DNA of 64,000 bases from Selaginella tamariscina (lineage: Eukaryota; Streptophyta; Lycopodiopsida; Selaginellales; Selaginellaceae), in NCBI GenBank assembly GCA_003024785.1, contig PUQB01000252.1:1-64000 (forward strand). Reading direction: 5' to 3'. The translations under genes and the position numbers were made by a program. Every line of letters begins with the position of its first letter. Position 1 is the first letter of the stretch. The notes under the pieces are model-generated. The model was given only the letters and a program-made list of their open reading frames with translations. It made no database searches and was not told the DNA's origin. Shown here piece after piece: positions 11,766 to 22,587 of the stretch.

Positions 11766-13612
11766 ATGGAGGAGAGCTTGTTCGACGACGAAGAGCGTCC
11801 CATCAAGAGAAAGGTACGTTTCCATCCGGCAGGAGAAGAGAGAGTGAAGAGGCAGCAGCTGGAAGGTGCTGAGTTCTTTGTGGTTCCTGAAGATTACCAG
11901 CGCGGGCAGATTGTGGCAATGGATCAAACAGATCAATCCGAATGTTCGGGCCCGTCTTACTGCTCAGGGTTGGATGGCGATGTTGGGGAATGTGAGAGAT
12001 GGGCCTCTTCCGCATGAATTCGACTTGCACTTTCGCGAGGCTCCCTCCAGTTGTGCGGCCAGGGAGCAGGAAGGAGTTGAATGGATGGACGATCTAGTCT
12101 CCCGGATAGATAACTGGAGCGATGCTGTTTTGACGCCAGACAATGTTATCACGCCCTGCCCTGGCCGTTTGTGCCCGTGGATGATTCTACTGCTGCTGCT
12201 TTTCTCTCCTCCGCTAGTAATTCAAGTTGCGTGTCTTGGACTTGGGTGACAACGACACACTCCAGTCTATCTGGGGTAAAGAGAGCGCGGTGAAGATCTG
12301 GAAAGGGAATGCTACAAGAGCTTTGGGAGGGCGGAGTGAAACCGTTGTTTGAGCAGAGTCGTCGCAGGGGGCCGTCTTGGTTATGGGAAACCCAGGCATT
12401 GGAAAAGACAGGTTTCTTGCTCTACGTGCTCGTCATCTTACTCCAAAGAGAAGAGGAAAGTCTTGTTGCGAACAAAAGGTGGTTGTCTTTACTACTTCAA
12501 TCCAGATGCAGCTGGGAACTACATACTCCATGGCTGGGAGTTATAGCGAGGCGAGGCTGGAACAGGGATCGAGACCTTGTCTTTCTGGCGGACGGAAAGC
12601 TATCGGACGTGCCCGTTTTTTCTTGGAAGGCGCTTCTTGCGTCTACACCTCTCCGGAGCAACTACAAGGACTACGAGAACGATGCTGCGTGCAGGAAGTT
12701 CTTTCTACCGGTTTGGTCTAGCAGGGAGCTTTCTCTTCTGAGGCAAGTAGTATTTCCGGACAAGGATCTGCAAGCTACGAATGAGAGATACAAACAGTGG
12801 GGTGAATCCCGAGATATGTCTTGGAGATCACCTCGGATGATTTGGCAGGCATCATTCGGAGAATGCCAGCCTTGGCAGACGTTGTGAGCCGCATCTTCTG
12901 GTGCTGCCGAGTCGGATCATCCAAGTCATAAAGCCTCTATCTACGAGTCCGAGACAATTATAAGAGTTACGACTTGCAGTATGCTTCTCTTTGTGAGGAG
13001 GACCGTGTATGAGAAGCTTCACAGGGATCAAGTCAACACGCTCAGAGCCTTTGGTATCTTTCAGGGGAACTGCACTGCAGGGATTCGGTGCTTTGAAAGG
13101 AGGCATTTTACAAGAACACTTCAGAAATATCTCGCAGAACACCAAGCTCTTCAGAGTGTGTGAGGTCTTTGAAGACATGGCACTAAGTCGACAGGACCTT
13201 TAATGCAGGAGTTTGCTTTCGGCCAGCCTGCTACAGTTTTGGAGCGTTGATGACTTGACTTCACCGTACGTCTATGACTCTATAGTATGCCGGAGAACCC
13301 ATCGAGGAGACCATTGATGCTCTGCTTCTAACCAAGAACGCTGCAAAACAAGATATTCTGCAGCTCTTTCAAGTGACGGTGAGCTCTGGAAGACATGGCC
13401 ACGGGCTTAAATACAACGGACTCTTGAGAGTGATGGACAAGTTTAAGGTTCCTCCAGAGCGAGTGGAAGTTTACATAGTTACTACGAACGATCTCTTTGC
13501 AGATGCAGGCTGGCAGAACTGGAGGATCAAGAACAATAATGTTTTGGCTGACAAGAACATCAAGAAGCGGCTCATCGGTATTCGGCAGTTTGCATTGGAT
13601 TCTAACGCGTAG
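11766..13612 (+). pseudogene. Crinkler/RHS-like P-loop NTPase with nuclease-like C-terminus, frames broken
   Basis: The start is the ATG at 11766, just after a TAGGGTTT motif. A leader (RDGPLPHEFDLHFREAPSS) is followed by a Walker A, VMGNPGIGKDRFLALRARHL, near 12380. A middle block has FSWKALLASTPLRSNYKDY and KFFLPVWSSRELSLLRQVVF, then ERYKQWG with a shifted IPRYVLE near 12800; a GGIPR motif after the NTPase is typical of the RHS/Crinkler group. The C-terminal block (13325-13612) has LQLFQVTVSSGRHGHG and DLFADAGWQNW, matching the restriction-endonuclease-like fold of that group. In oomycetes and fungi such proteins include secreted cell-killing effectors; their role in plants is unclear. At least five frame changes split it, either decay or base-level error. 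No N-terminal Crinkler ubiquitin-like domain is seen. Confidence 0.65.
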
Positions 13613-15129
13613 GTTAAATGCTCTAAGTCTTTTCACTAATGCTGCAATGGGTGACTCAGTTCCGGGGTAAAACTTGTAGTTTAGAATTTTAAATTCTATT
13701 TTTGTTTTTTTTTTACCTATTGTTATTATAAATTGCTGATATCCTAAGGGCACGACCAATATCTTGAATATTTTTTTAAAATATGGTTTCATTTGAATTT
13801 GTATAGAAAATACTGTTACCATTATGTTCAGTGATGGTTGTAATCTCAATGGGTGGTTATTTATTTCTAGCTGATTTTGGAATGCCAGCCAAATGCTCAG
13901 CTCAGAGGACAAATGAGAAGCTAGCTCAGCAGAAACATGTGCAATAGAAGAATGGAGCAAAGGGGTAGTATTCTTGTTTTCCAGATTCAAACTCATAAAT
14001 TGTGTTAGAAGCAGAAACAGGTAAACTTTGAGTGGTCCTTTGTAAACTGGACCCGGTGGTGCGTGGGCCTCGGTGTGTCTGAAGGCGGCTCATTGTATGC
14101 TGGAAAACCAGATAGGGATTTCTACAACGAGAGGTGTTTCTTAGTTGGGAATCCAATCACGGCTGGAAGTCCCTCCAATTCAGATTTCACTATTACTCTA
14201 TATATTAAGCAGATGCTGGATGTTCTTAAATATTCGACTCGAGGGTGGGAATTTGGACACTTGCTCGTTACCAGACATCGCGATGTTGTCGTTCAACACG
14301 GTTTACAGCATACTGAGCAGCTGCATCATAGGCCGAGGCTTGCCGGAGAAATGCTGGTATTAGGCAATATTTACTCTTCATCCCACTGAGGAAGCTTGTA
14401 CATCAGCCTTTTGATTTTGAGGTTCGCAGAGAAACTGCGTTACGGATGAGCAGCTTACAACCAGATTTTTATTCGCAAATGGCCATATCTGTTACAAATA
14501 GGAGCGCATGGTTAGCTTAACCCAGCTGAAGAATCGCTTATGGTATCCATATTACTGTTTGTTTGCTGCTTACACTCAATTGTCGCTCCGGGTAGACTGA
14601 CATCATCCCACTTTGGATCATTTTTTCCCACCCCAAGGAGAGCACTTGTATATGGGAGGGTCTTCCTTGAAGGTACCAAGGAGGAGAAGAACATATCGTG
14701 GTGCCAATATCAGGATCATCTTGGCGCTTGCGTCCAGGCCCGCAATATAGCCGACCATCCTAGTATCGTTGGAGCTACAAGACCCCTGCGCGATCAAACT
14801 TAGAAAGCATAATCAAGAAAAGCTTCGCCATTGGGTGCTAGGGAGCTGAATGCTACAGAGGCTTAAATATGGAAACGAGGTGCCGTGTTGGATTGGTAGT
14901 GGCACAGACTGCACATGTATCACATTTATGGCTAGCTATATGGAACTTTGAAAGATACGAAAGACCATTTAGCATTCTAACTTAAAAGTAAAGAAAGCCC
15001 TTACCTCGATTTCGTTTAAACATTCTCAGTTATAAGTCGTTAATAATTCTTCGTGGCCGCTGCCATCTGTTTATGCAACAACGGTTATGAGACATACAGC
15101 GAAGAGAGTAGGGAATGACTTACCTCTGA
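13613..15129. other. Stretch without a recognised gene
   Basis: Short open stretches on both strands (for example plus 14063-14389 and 14540-14803, minus 13328-13996) show no motif or family I recognise, and none has a convincing start plus splice pattern. The base composition is mixed and not repeat-rich. It may hold decayed gene remains. 14810-15129 contains the 3' flank and possibly a last small exon of the minus-strand NDPK gene. Confidence 0.4.
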
Positions 15130-15750
15130 TATTTTCAAAGAAGAAGGAGACCTCCCTTGTAGCCGACTGCCTCGAATCAGATCCATGAACACAGTTTCCT
15201 CTGAGTGTCAGTTCCGCAGCGGGCTCTAATGCTGCACGTAAAACATAAAAAATAACAACAAGAAGAAGCTTCAGTACCTATGCGGATAATGAATCTTTGC
15301 CTTGGCAGGATCTGTCGGACCGATCAGTCCTCGCCATCAGCAACTGCATTGGATTTCCGAAGCGCCATCGCAACAACGGGGCCACTGCAACCTGGCATTG
15401 GCCTGAAGAATCTAAATAATCTGATGTTTTTCTGACCTGGTCATGAGCTGGGAAAAAAATCTCTCCCGCATGCTCAGCATAAAACTGCGATTCTGTCAAA
15501 TGGACAGTCTTTTTCTGCCCCAATCTCGAAACCAGAGGCATTAATGGAAACTCTGATCGTTTCTACTTGATTGTTCTGGATGCAGTCTGGCTTCACCATA
15601 CCCAATGTCGTTTCTTCCACTGCATTCGCTCCATCTATCAACAAATCGCACAATGTAGGGATTCTTTCCAAGAGATCGATACAGACCATGGCACGCCGCC
15701 ACAAGGATCAACACAAGCAGCTGCTGCAGAGCGGCCGCAACTCCCAACCC
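15130..15750 (-). CDS. Nucleoside diphosphate kinase with hydrophobic leader (frameshifted as written)
   Basis: NDPK moves the gamma phosphate between nucleoside triphosphates and diphosphates through a phospho-His. Reading leftwards: a hydrophobic leader (LLVLILVAACHG, possible signal peptide), VEETTLGMVKPDC, GFEIG, KKTVHLTESQFYAEHAGEIF, then a 52-nt intron whose removal joins LMTS to GPVVAMALRKSNAV, a second intron near 15237-15281, and LRGNCVHGSDSRQSATREVSFFFENIR, which contains the catalytic His (NCVHGSDS). The extended N-terminus suggests a secreted or organellar isoform. Single-base slips in a G4 run (about 15523) and a T7 run (about 15456) interrupt the frame, as does a third between leader and core. 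The start is uncertain: TTG-led leader at 15747 or the ATG at 15689 in the core frame. An AACCCTAAAA motif lies just upstream. Confidence 0.7.
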
Positions 15751-16194
15751 TAAAAACTGGGAGAATATTCTTCGGACAGCTCATTTTTTGGGGGCAGCCA
15801 ATGCTCTCTTCTTCGCCCGCAGGTTTGTCGGACGATCTGTAAATAGAGGCGGCCAACAGGGGCTATGGATTCCGAGAGGAGATTTTGCAGGCTAGGATGT
15901 GCTGGAACGAATTGTTTTCCTCGCTTCCGGTATGCAGATCGCTTCTGTTTCATCTATAAGTGTGTTTCTCTTTCTGGTTTAGGTGCGGGACGTGTGCGCC
16001 TTGGCAAGTTGTTTCAAAATTCTGGTGGAAGTTTTGCTGCCGCGATGGGATTTGTTCAGGCAGCGACAGTTCTGTCCAGACGAAAGCGAATGAGGAGCTT
16101 AAGCTGACAATCACAAGATAGACAAAAGTCGCTTTTCCGAATGTTTTTTTCTGGGGGCACGGCGAAATTCGAGCGCAGGTCAACGAGCTTGACC
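15751..16194. other. Flank between NDPK gene and MULE element 2
   Basis: This is the 5' flank of the minus-strand NDPK gene. A plus-strand open stretch at 15865-16107 shows no recognisable domain. No repeat is seen until the GAATATTC motifs start near 16200. Confidence 0.4.
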
Positions 16195-16335
16195 AAGATT
16201 CGAATATTCTTGAATATTCGTTATTCCGTACGATTTCCGTCTAGATATTCGAATATTCTGTACGGAAATTTTTCGTACTGCCTTCCAAAATTTTCAAGAA
16301 TATTCTAGAATATTCTAGTGCGGCGCCGCATACAA
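16195..16335. repeat. Left terminal inverted repeat of MULE element 2
   Basis: Several GAATATTC or TTCGAATATTC blocks and the motif ATTCCGTA lead inwards to AGAATATTCTAGTGCGGCG near 16307-16325. The reverse complement of 31035-31105 shows the same order: GGAATATTCC, ATTCCGTA, GAATATTCG, then AGAATATTCTGGTGCGGCG. The inner 19-mers differ at one base. This pairs the two ends as imperfect terminal inverted repeats. The outermost base and the 8-11 bp target duplication expected for MULEs are not clear because the motif is itself palindromic. Confidence 0.65.
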
Positions 16336-16489
16336 AATATGGTAGTATATTTTTGTTGTATTTAAAGAAATATAGTTAAATTACTTAAAAATATGTAAGC
16401 ATAAAATTACCATTAAAATTTATATTGAAAATTATAAGTTTGAAATAACAAATATAAAACCGAAGCTGTTTGAAAACAAACCAAACACA

Positions 16490-19400
16490 CTAAATAGATG
16501 GTGGAGGATGGAGGTTCCTTGGTAGCATCAATAAAGAACTTAGTTCACGGGGTGCAAGTGTACGACGTTGCAAATGCTTGACAACTCGAGGATCAGCTCC
16601 CAGTACACGCTTGTAAACAAAATACATATGTTTGCAAGGCACCCACTGACGACCATTGCAGAACTCCGAGCATGAACAAGATGGTGCGCTACAAATGACA
16701 ACCCAAGCAGATGTATGGTCGTTGTCACATACTCTGAAGCGAATGCATGTTGGAGGATCAACCACGTCAACTTCTGCGACATATGCTCCCAACGTCAAAC
16801 ATGCTTCAAAACTTACCTGTTGTTTCTTAGACATCCCTAAAGGTGTTCTTGTTGCACGACCACTTGCAGGAACAGGAGGTCCACGAAATTGTGCAGGGGG
16901 TGTTGAAAATCCAGTGACTCCAACAGGAACTGAAGGAACATGAGGTGTTGAAAAACCTGGCACTCTGCATGAGCTGAAGGAAGCCCAGCTAGCATAAAAC
17001 CTGATCTTGCCAGATCATTGATCTCCATTGCTATCAGCTTCGTGCCCACTTGAACTTTCCAAACCGAGGTAGAAGCTGGCGGAGAAACAATAGTTGGTCT
17101 TGGATGTCTGTTGCAAAGCATGTTTGTTGGACAAAAATACATCATTTGTGAGCGAAAGCATTCTTCACCAGTTTCTTTGTCATTGTATCTGATCCTTCCA
17201 AAAAAACAAGGAGCAGCCACTCGATTACCACTAGGACTGATCTTTTTGTCACAAGCACTCCACTGACCTCCTGAAGAGGGAAAGCCTGCCAGACATTTCA
17301 CAGAACTTCTTTCACCACATCTTCTAATCGCCCATTGTCCAGGTGTAACATCTTGTTCTTCAACCAGAACATATTCTTCATGTTCTTCTGCAAGTTGAAA
17401 ATCCAATCGTCGCTTCCGTCTACACTGTGTTGGAATAACCTGTTCACTATAGAAGATGTCCGGTCGGTGGGATCGTTCAGCCTCTGACCCCATATTTCTT
17501 TGCACAGTGCGATGTTCAACATTCGTGGCAGCCACAAAAGCAGTATCCTGCATGCTTGATGGAGCAACATCTTCAACTAAGTCGATGATAACCTTTGCTG
17601 TAGGTGTTGTTGAGTTAGCATTTGACATTCTTCTCTCGAACCTTGCTGAGAGCTCCTCTGAAGTCGGCCCGGAACCACTATACCTTCCATCTCTAAAAGC
17701 CTTCACAAGAGCACATTGTCGCACTGATTCAGTCAGGTCGTGGATTGTAGCTTGGTACAATGAAATGTATTTTGAATCTCTAGCCCTCCTCCATCTTCCG
17801 TGAACAGACTCCGACTGGTTTGTCATGGGCACAACCCTTGCAGCATTCTCCGGCATGCTTTCAAGAACAACATTTGAAATATGATTCTTCTGTCTTTCCC
17901 ACCATGAAAACCACGTCTGCATAACTCCAACATCCTTCACATTTTCATTCCAAAAGCGGAAAAGATTATTTTCAATTTCTTCACGATCAGTTGTTGATGT
18001 GGCTGTTGGCCATGATCTCAAAAGTTGAAGATGTTGTTGTTGATGTTCAAGAGGGACCCACTTCCTTGTCACACGTTGTATGGCTTGTTCATAGTGAAAG
18101 ATACAGCTCCGTTCACGTCCAGGAATTTCTTGGCCATTAAAGAACACATTCCTAATTGCTTGCCAGATCGCTCCTGCTTCATCGGACATAAACCCAGCGA
18201 ACTGCACATTGTAGATTCCCTTCTCGGAACAGACATCCAACATAGCACGAAAAAACTTCTCCACAGCTCCAGCCGTTTGTCTCTTCATGTCACCATAAGC
18301 AATGGTGGATAATCGGCGCACACTATAAAATAATCAAAGAGTTAAGCAAACAACAAAAGATAACATCTTACTTTGGGTCGTAAACATGCAATGCCAGAGT
18401 GATCCACTTATCAACAACACGGTGTGTGTGATCAAGTAGAACCCAACTCTTCTGCAAAGGGCCAAGAGGAGGTTGGCACATCCTTACATAATCGATTCCA
18501 GAACCTGGCCCTGAAACCGTCATCTTAAAAACTAATGCCTGGTCGTCTGAACCACGGAAATTCATCCCAGGATAGTGAATCACGTGGATGAATGGGATAG
18601 ACAACCTTCGTTTCAGCTCCAATAATCCATCAATATTCTCTGGCATTTCAGCAGCAGTTCTCTTTGCGGACGCTACCCATTGACGAACTCTGCATCAAAG
18701 GTATTATCAAAGAATGCTCAACAAAATAAAACTCTAATTGTACCTTCGATTGTTTGATAATGGTGCAAATGATCCATGAGCTTATCCCAACTTCCAGGCT
18801 CAGAATTATCTAATAGGAAACCAAAGATAGCATCTTTACATGCTGCCATTTCGATGACTCTTGGACTAGCTCTGGGAGTTCTTTCTGTTGCATTCTGGAC
18901 CGCCATATGCATTTCTTCTTTGTTCGATGCAGAAACACCATCACCCACTGGATGTGAATGTTTTCCCTGGTGGATAAACAATCTAGTCTTGGTTATGTCG
19001 TCTGGGAAAACGCAAACGCCACAGCATGACAAACTTCAAGGCACAATGGATTTTTTTATATCCTTTTGCCAGTTTTGAAGGTGGGAAACAATACATCCTT
19101 TCCATTTAGTGCAGTTCGGAAATCCTGCCTTAGAAGCAGGGCAGTCCGGGTTGATACAGCAAAGGCTCCCAACACATTTGCTCCTGGACACCCTCGCTTG
19201 AAAATTCCAGTTGCTGGTCGTTCCTGCTGTCCAGGTATGTCCATCCTCTTTCCGATTCATTCCTTTGTATTTGTATTCGGAAGGAGGGAGCTCAAAAATG
19301 ACATCCCCATCATACGCAATAGGCAATTCATTTGTATGAATGATCGTGGAACCCTCGATAAGAATTCTTCCTTTTTGCAGGTATTAGAAGTGAAAAGGTC

Positions 19401-19678
19401 CTTCAACGTTGAGTATTCAGAGTCAGAAGCAACGACAAGCTTAAACAATGGTCCTTCATCCGGTAACAAAACATATCCTGGATTATCCTTCCCTCCAGCA
19501 TCTTGGTCCTCGTTTATTTCGATCTCTAAAGCAGATTGCCCATGAAGAAGTTTAAAAAGGCGAACACTTTGCCAATCAAAAATGCCAAAGAACGTTTAAT
19601 CTGATTAGTAAGAATGATTCCAACACCATCTATCACAGGAACATCGTGATCCAAATTGCCGTAAACAATCCTGGCCAT
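16490..19678 (-). CDS. MULE transposase, element 2
   Basis: Second copy of the transposase at 27-3231, with the same domain order: WRKY-GCM1/FLYWCH-like finger, DDE core (VLLDHTHRVVDKW, GFMSDEAGA, RSCIFHYEQAIQR) and SWIM finger (CSCSEFC...VPCKH). The start is the ATG at 19678. Differences from copy 1 are mostly small indels: an insertion of three codons (NQSES for KS) near 17812-17821, a loss near 19040-19080 that removes part of the zinc-binding region, and single-base slips at 16966, 19030, 19370 and 19595. Here the SWIM part joins its Pro-rich linker in frame, while copy 1 is shifted, and the reverse holds near 16965. Either copy as written would give a truncated protein. Confidence 0.8.
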
Positions 19679-20346
19679 TTTGCAAGCAGTTACCACAAAC
19701 GTGACAGAAAAACAACAGCATTACTTAATCATCTTTTGGTAAATATCGGATATTACCATTTCAAAAATTCACAATCATGACTCAACGTGGGCAATATTTA
19801 ATTCAAGGAAACGTATATAGATCTTAGATGCTAATATAGTATAGCACTTCACGTAGAGATAGAGCAATCTTTATTGTCTTTTAAATAAATGTGTGTCTAA
19901 TCTACATTCATCTGACATATTTATTTATGACTTGTTTATATTCTGTTAATTTATTTATATAATTATATAGTTATTTGATCCAGTATTTTATCTAATGTAG
20001 ACATTATAAATACATATTTTTACATAATATTTATTTAATTATAATAATAATATGTTTTTTAACATACAAATTTTTACTTAAATATGTGTTTGTATTTGTA
20101 TCCTTTTATATAGTACGTTATTTATTGCAAGTATTGTATATACTGTTATGGTTTGATTAAACACAGTTTTATAGTTAAGGGTCAAGGTTAAGTGTTAGAT
20201 TTTAGGGTAAAGGTTTAGGGCCGCCCATTCTTTTCTCCATTCTCCATTGTCGAGAGGGCACTTTTGTTCTTTTTTTTGCGGCCGCTCTTGTTCTCATTTG
20301 CGGCGACAGGAGGCTAGTGTGAGCATCACGGCGACATGGCTGCAGG
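19679..20346. promoter_or_regulatory. Divergent promoter and first exon, element 2 copy
   Basis: Equivalent to 3232-3893. The same AT-rich block and telomere-like repeat run (TTTTAGGGT, GTTTAGGG near 20200-20220) are kept, followed by a first exon ending ATGGCTGCAG with a GTAAAATC donor at about 20347. Here the transcript would run into a ParB-methyltransferase gene instead of the DUF7869-like gene. Retention of promoter, leader exon and donor with different downstream exons is the strongest sign that cargo was exchanged behind a fixed control region. Confidence 0.6.
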
Positions 20347-20775
20347 TAAAATCTTATATATGTGTGTGCAAATTTAATAGCAATTTCTGTGCATGTATGT
20401 GCGAATTCAGTAGGATTTCTCTCTATTCACAAACGCGCGTGCGCGTGCACACACACACCTCCGACGGCATGAGTTCTTGCTAATTTCAACAAACACACAC
20501 TCACACACACACACATTCCCTGCCAAAATCGGCAAGAATTTCTGCCGCCCAGATGGTGTAGCGGCCACACCATCTGGGCGGCAGGATTTCCTGCCGTCGG
20601 AATGGTGCGGTGGCCGCACCATCCTGGCGGCAGGATTTCCTGCCCAATTCGGCAAGAAAGTGTGTGTGTGTGTGTGTGTTTGTGCACACACACAAATAAC
20701 ATTTTACACACACGTACCACATTATGATTATACAACATTAGACTTGTATACATGTGTGTGTGTGGTGTATATATA

Positions 20776-20808
<33 letters not shown>

Positions 20809-20822
20809 AATACAGACTTGTT

Positions 20823-20884
<62 letters not shown>

Positions 20885-20963
20885 AGTATATGAATCTAAG
20901 ACTTGTATATATGAGATGATGCTTTTTCGTCTATATATACATGTGAAGAGATATGAATATACC
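20347..20963. repeat. Cargo intron 1: palindromes and long (GT/TA)n microsatellites
   Basis: A perfect 17-bp-arm palindrome (20543-20559 and 20567-20583, 7-bp loop AGCGGCC) is followed by a 9-bp-arm palindrome (20602-20610 and 20614-20622). Both are framed by copies of GGCAGGATTTCCTGCC. Then come (GT)n near 20659-20680, (TA)n near 20770-20850 and (GT)n near 20843-20881. The Gypsy insertion starts at 20964. The target copy ATACC lies at 20959-20963. Confidence 0.75.
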
Positions 20964-21362
20964 TGTCACGACCTTGTGCAAAGGGCGAAACCTTTAAAAC
21001 AAGGGTGGAACCTTGAAAGGAGGAGATTGTATTCAAGAAAGAAATGAATACAAAATGAAACACAAGGCCGAAGACTGGTGTTGAATGATTCTGAGAAACC
21101 TGGAACTGGAACCTTGTTTATATATCTGAGGTCCTGAGGATTGTATGGTCCACAACTGGTCTGGAATGTGTAATCCACAACTGGTCTGGAATGTGTGGTC
21201 CACACTGGTCTGGAACATGTGTATGAATATACGCCTTGCTGTTAATGGTGTAGTTCAGCATCCAGGATCATACGGACCAGTTGGTTAACACATGTGTGTG
21301 TTAGTCAAAAGGTCTTGGGTTCAAGTCCTATGAAAGGCAAAAAATGACTCATTATCCTTACA
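20964..21362 (-). repeat. Gypsy LTR, downstream copy in coding sense
   Basis: A 399-bp copy aligned from TGTCACGACC to ATCCTTACA. It is collinear with 26444 to about 26828 with scattered substitutions, which suggests an insertion old enough for the LTRs to diverge. It contains three short repeats of ACTGGTCTGGAATGTGT near 21140-21200 that are also present in the other LTR. Confidence 0.8.
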
Positions 21363-22587
21363 CTATCGGTGCACGTCATTGGTCCAGTTTTTGCAGGATA
21401 TCGTTGATGATGCGAAATGGCCCCAAGTGTTGATATTGCAGGATATCGTTGATGATGCGAAATGGCCCCAAGTGTTGATATTGCAAGATATCGTTGATGA
21501 TGCGAAATGGCCCCAAGCGTTGATAGTCCAGCACGTCCCTGTGACACTATCGGTGCACGTCATTGGTCCAGTTTTTGCAGGATATCGTTGATGATGCGAA
21601 ATGGCCCCAAGTGTTGATATTGCAGGATATCGTTGATGATGCGAAATGGCCCCAAGTGTTGATATTGCAGGATATCGTTGATGATGCGAAATGGCCCCAA
21701 GCGTTGATAGTCCAGCACGTCCCTGTGACAAGCTGGCCATGGCCCCAAGCGTTGATATTGCAGGATATCGTTGATGATGCGAAATGGCCCCAAGCGTTGA
21801 TAGTCCAGCACGTCCCTGTGACAAGCTGGCCAATGACGTCGGAGGAGCCACACTTGGTCACCAATTGTGAATGCTGGAGGAGAGGAACGGGAACGATTTG
21901 CAGCTTGTTGTTGCAAATCCCGAGCACATTGAAGATGATGCTGCACTTCCTCATGGACCTGTCGGAGATGCTCAACACGATCATCGGCAGCAGTGGTGAG
22001 GCCAGGAACCACGGGCAAGCTATAGGACCAGCGAGGATGAACACCAGAGAACGCAAAAAATGGCGACACACCTATGGATGAGTGTGCCGTGTTGTTGTAT
22101 GCGAACTCGGCAACAGGAAAGAGATCGACCCAATCATCTTGCAGATGAGAAATGAAACACCAGAGATGTTTTTTGCAGGATATCGTTGATGATGCGAAAT
22201 GGCCCCAAGCGTTGATAGTCCAGCACGTCCCTGTGACAAGCTGGCCAATGACGCCGGAGGAGCCACACTTGGTCACCAATTGTGAATGCTGGAGGAGAGG
22301 AACGGGAACGATTTGCAGCTTGTTGTTGCAAATCCCGAGCACATTGAAGATGATGCTGCACTTCCTCATGGACCTGTCGGAGATGCTCAACACGATCATC
22401 GGCAGCAGTGGTGAGGCCAGGAACCACGGGCAAGCTATAGGACCAGCGAGGATGAACACCAGAGAACGCAAAAAATGGTGACACACCTATGGATGAGTGT
22501 GCCGTGTTGTTGTACGCGAACTCGGCAACAGGAAAGAGATCGACCCAATCATCTTGCAGATGAGAAATGAACACCGGAGATATTGTT
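21363..22587 (-). repeat. Nested tandem duplications in the integrase 3' region of the Gypsy element
   Basis: A 45-bp unit (core GATATCGTTGATGATGCG) repeats three or more times from about 21396. On the minus strand it stays in frame and encodes a repeated LGPFRIINDILQ segment. A block of about 183 bp (21362-21544) recurs from 21545. A 415-bp block starting near 21760 is repeated at 22175 (for example 21841 equals 22256, and 22077 equals 22492). The repeats multiply the integrase C-terminal coding region and shift frames downstream. Confidence 0.8.

Noticed and set aside
12852-13178. Minus-strand open frame within the Crinkler-like gene
   Set aside because: Antisense to conserved Crinkler/RHS motifs, with no motif of its own.
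15865-16107. Plus-strand open frame of 80 codons
   Set aside because: Lies opposite the 5' flank of the NDPK gene, has no recognisable motif and no neighbouring exon signals.
20428-20809. Open frames rich in Thr-His or Val-Cys on both strands
   Set aside because: They are translations of (CA)n/(GT)n and (TA)n repeats; the same holds near 39244-39432, 46398-46841, 53663-53885 and 54755-54982.
21363-22587. CRISPR-like array (repeats of about 45 bp)
   Set aside because: Units are contiguous and differ only by substitutions, with no unique spacers; they encode a repeated integrase segment in a retrotransposon.
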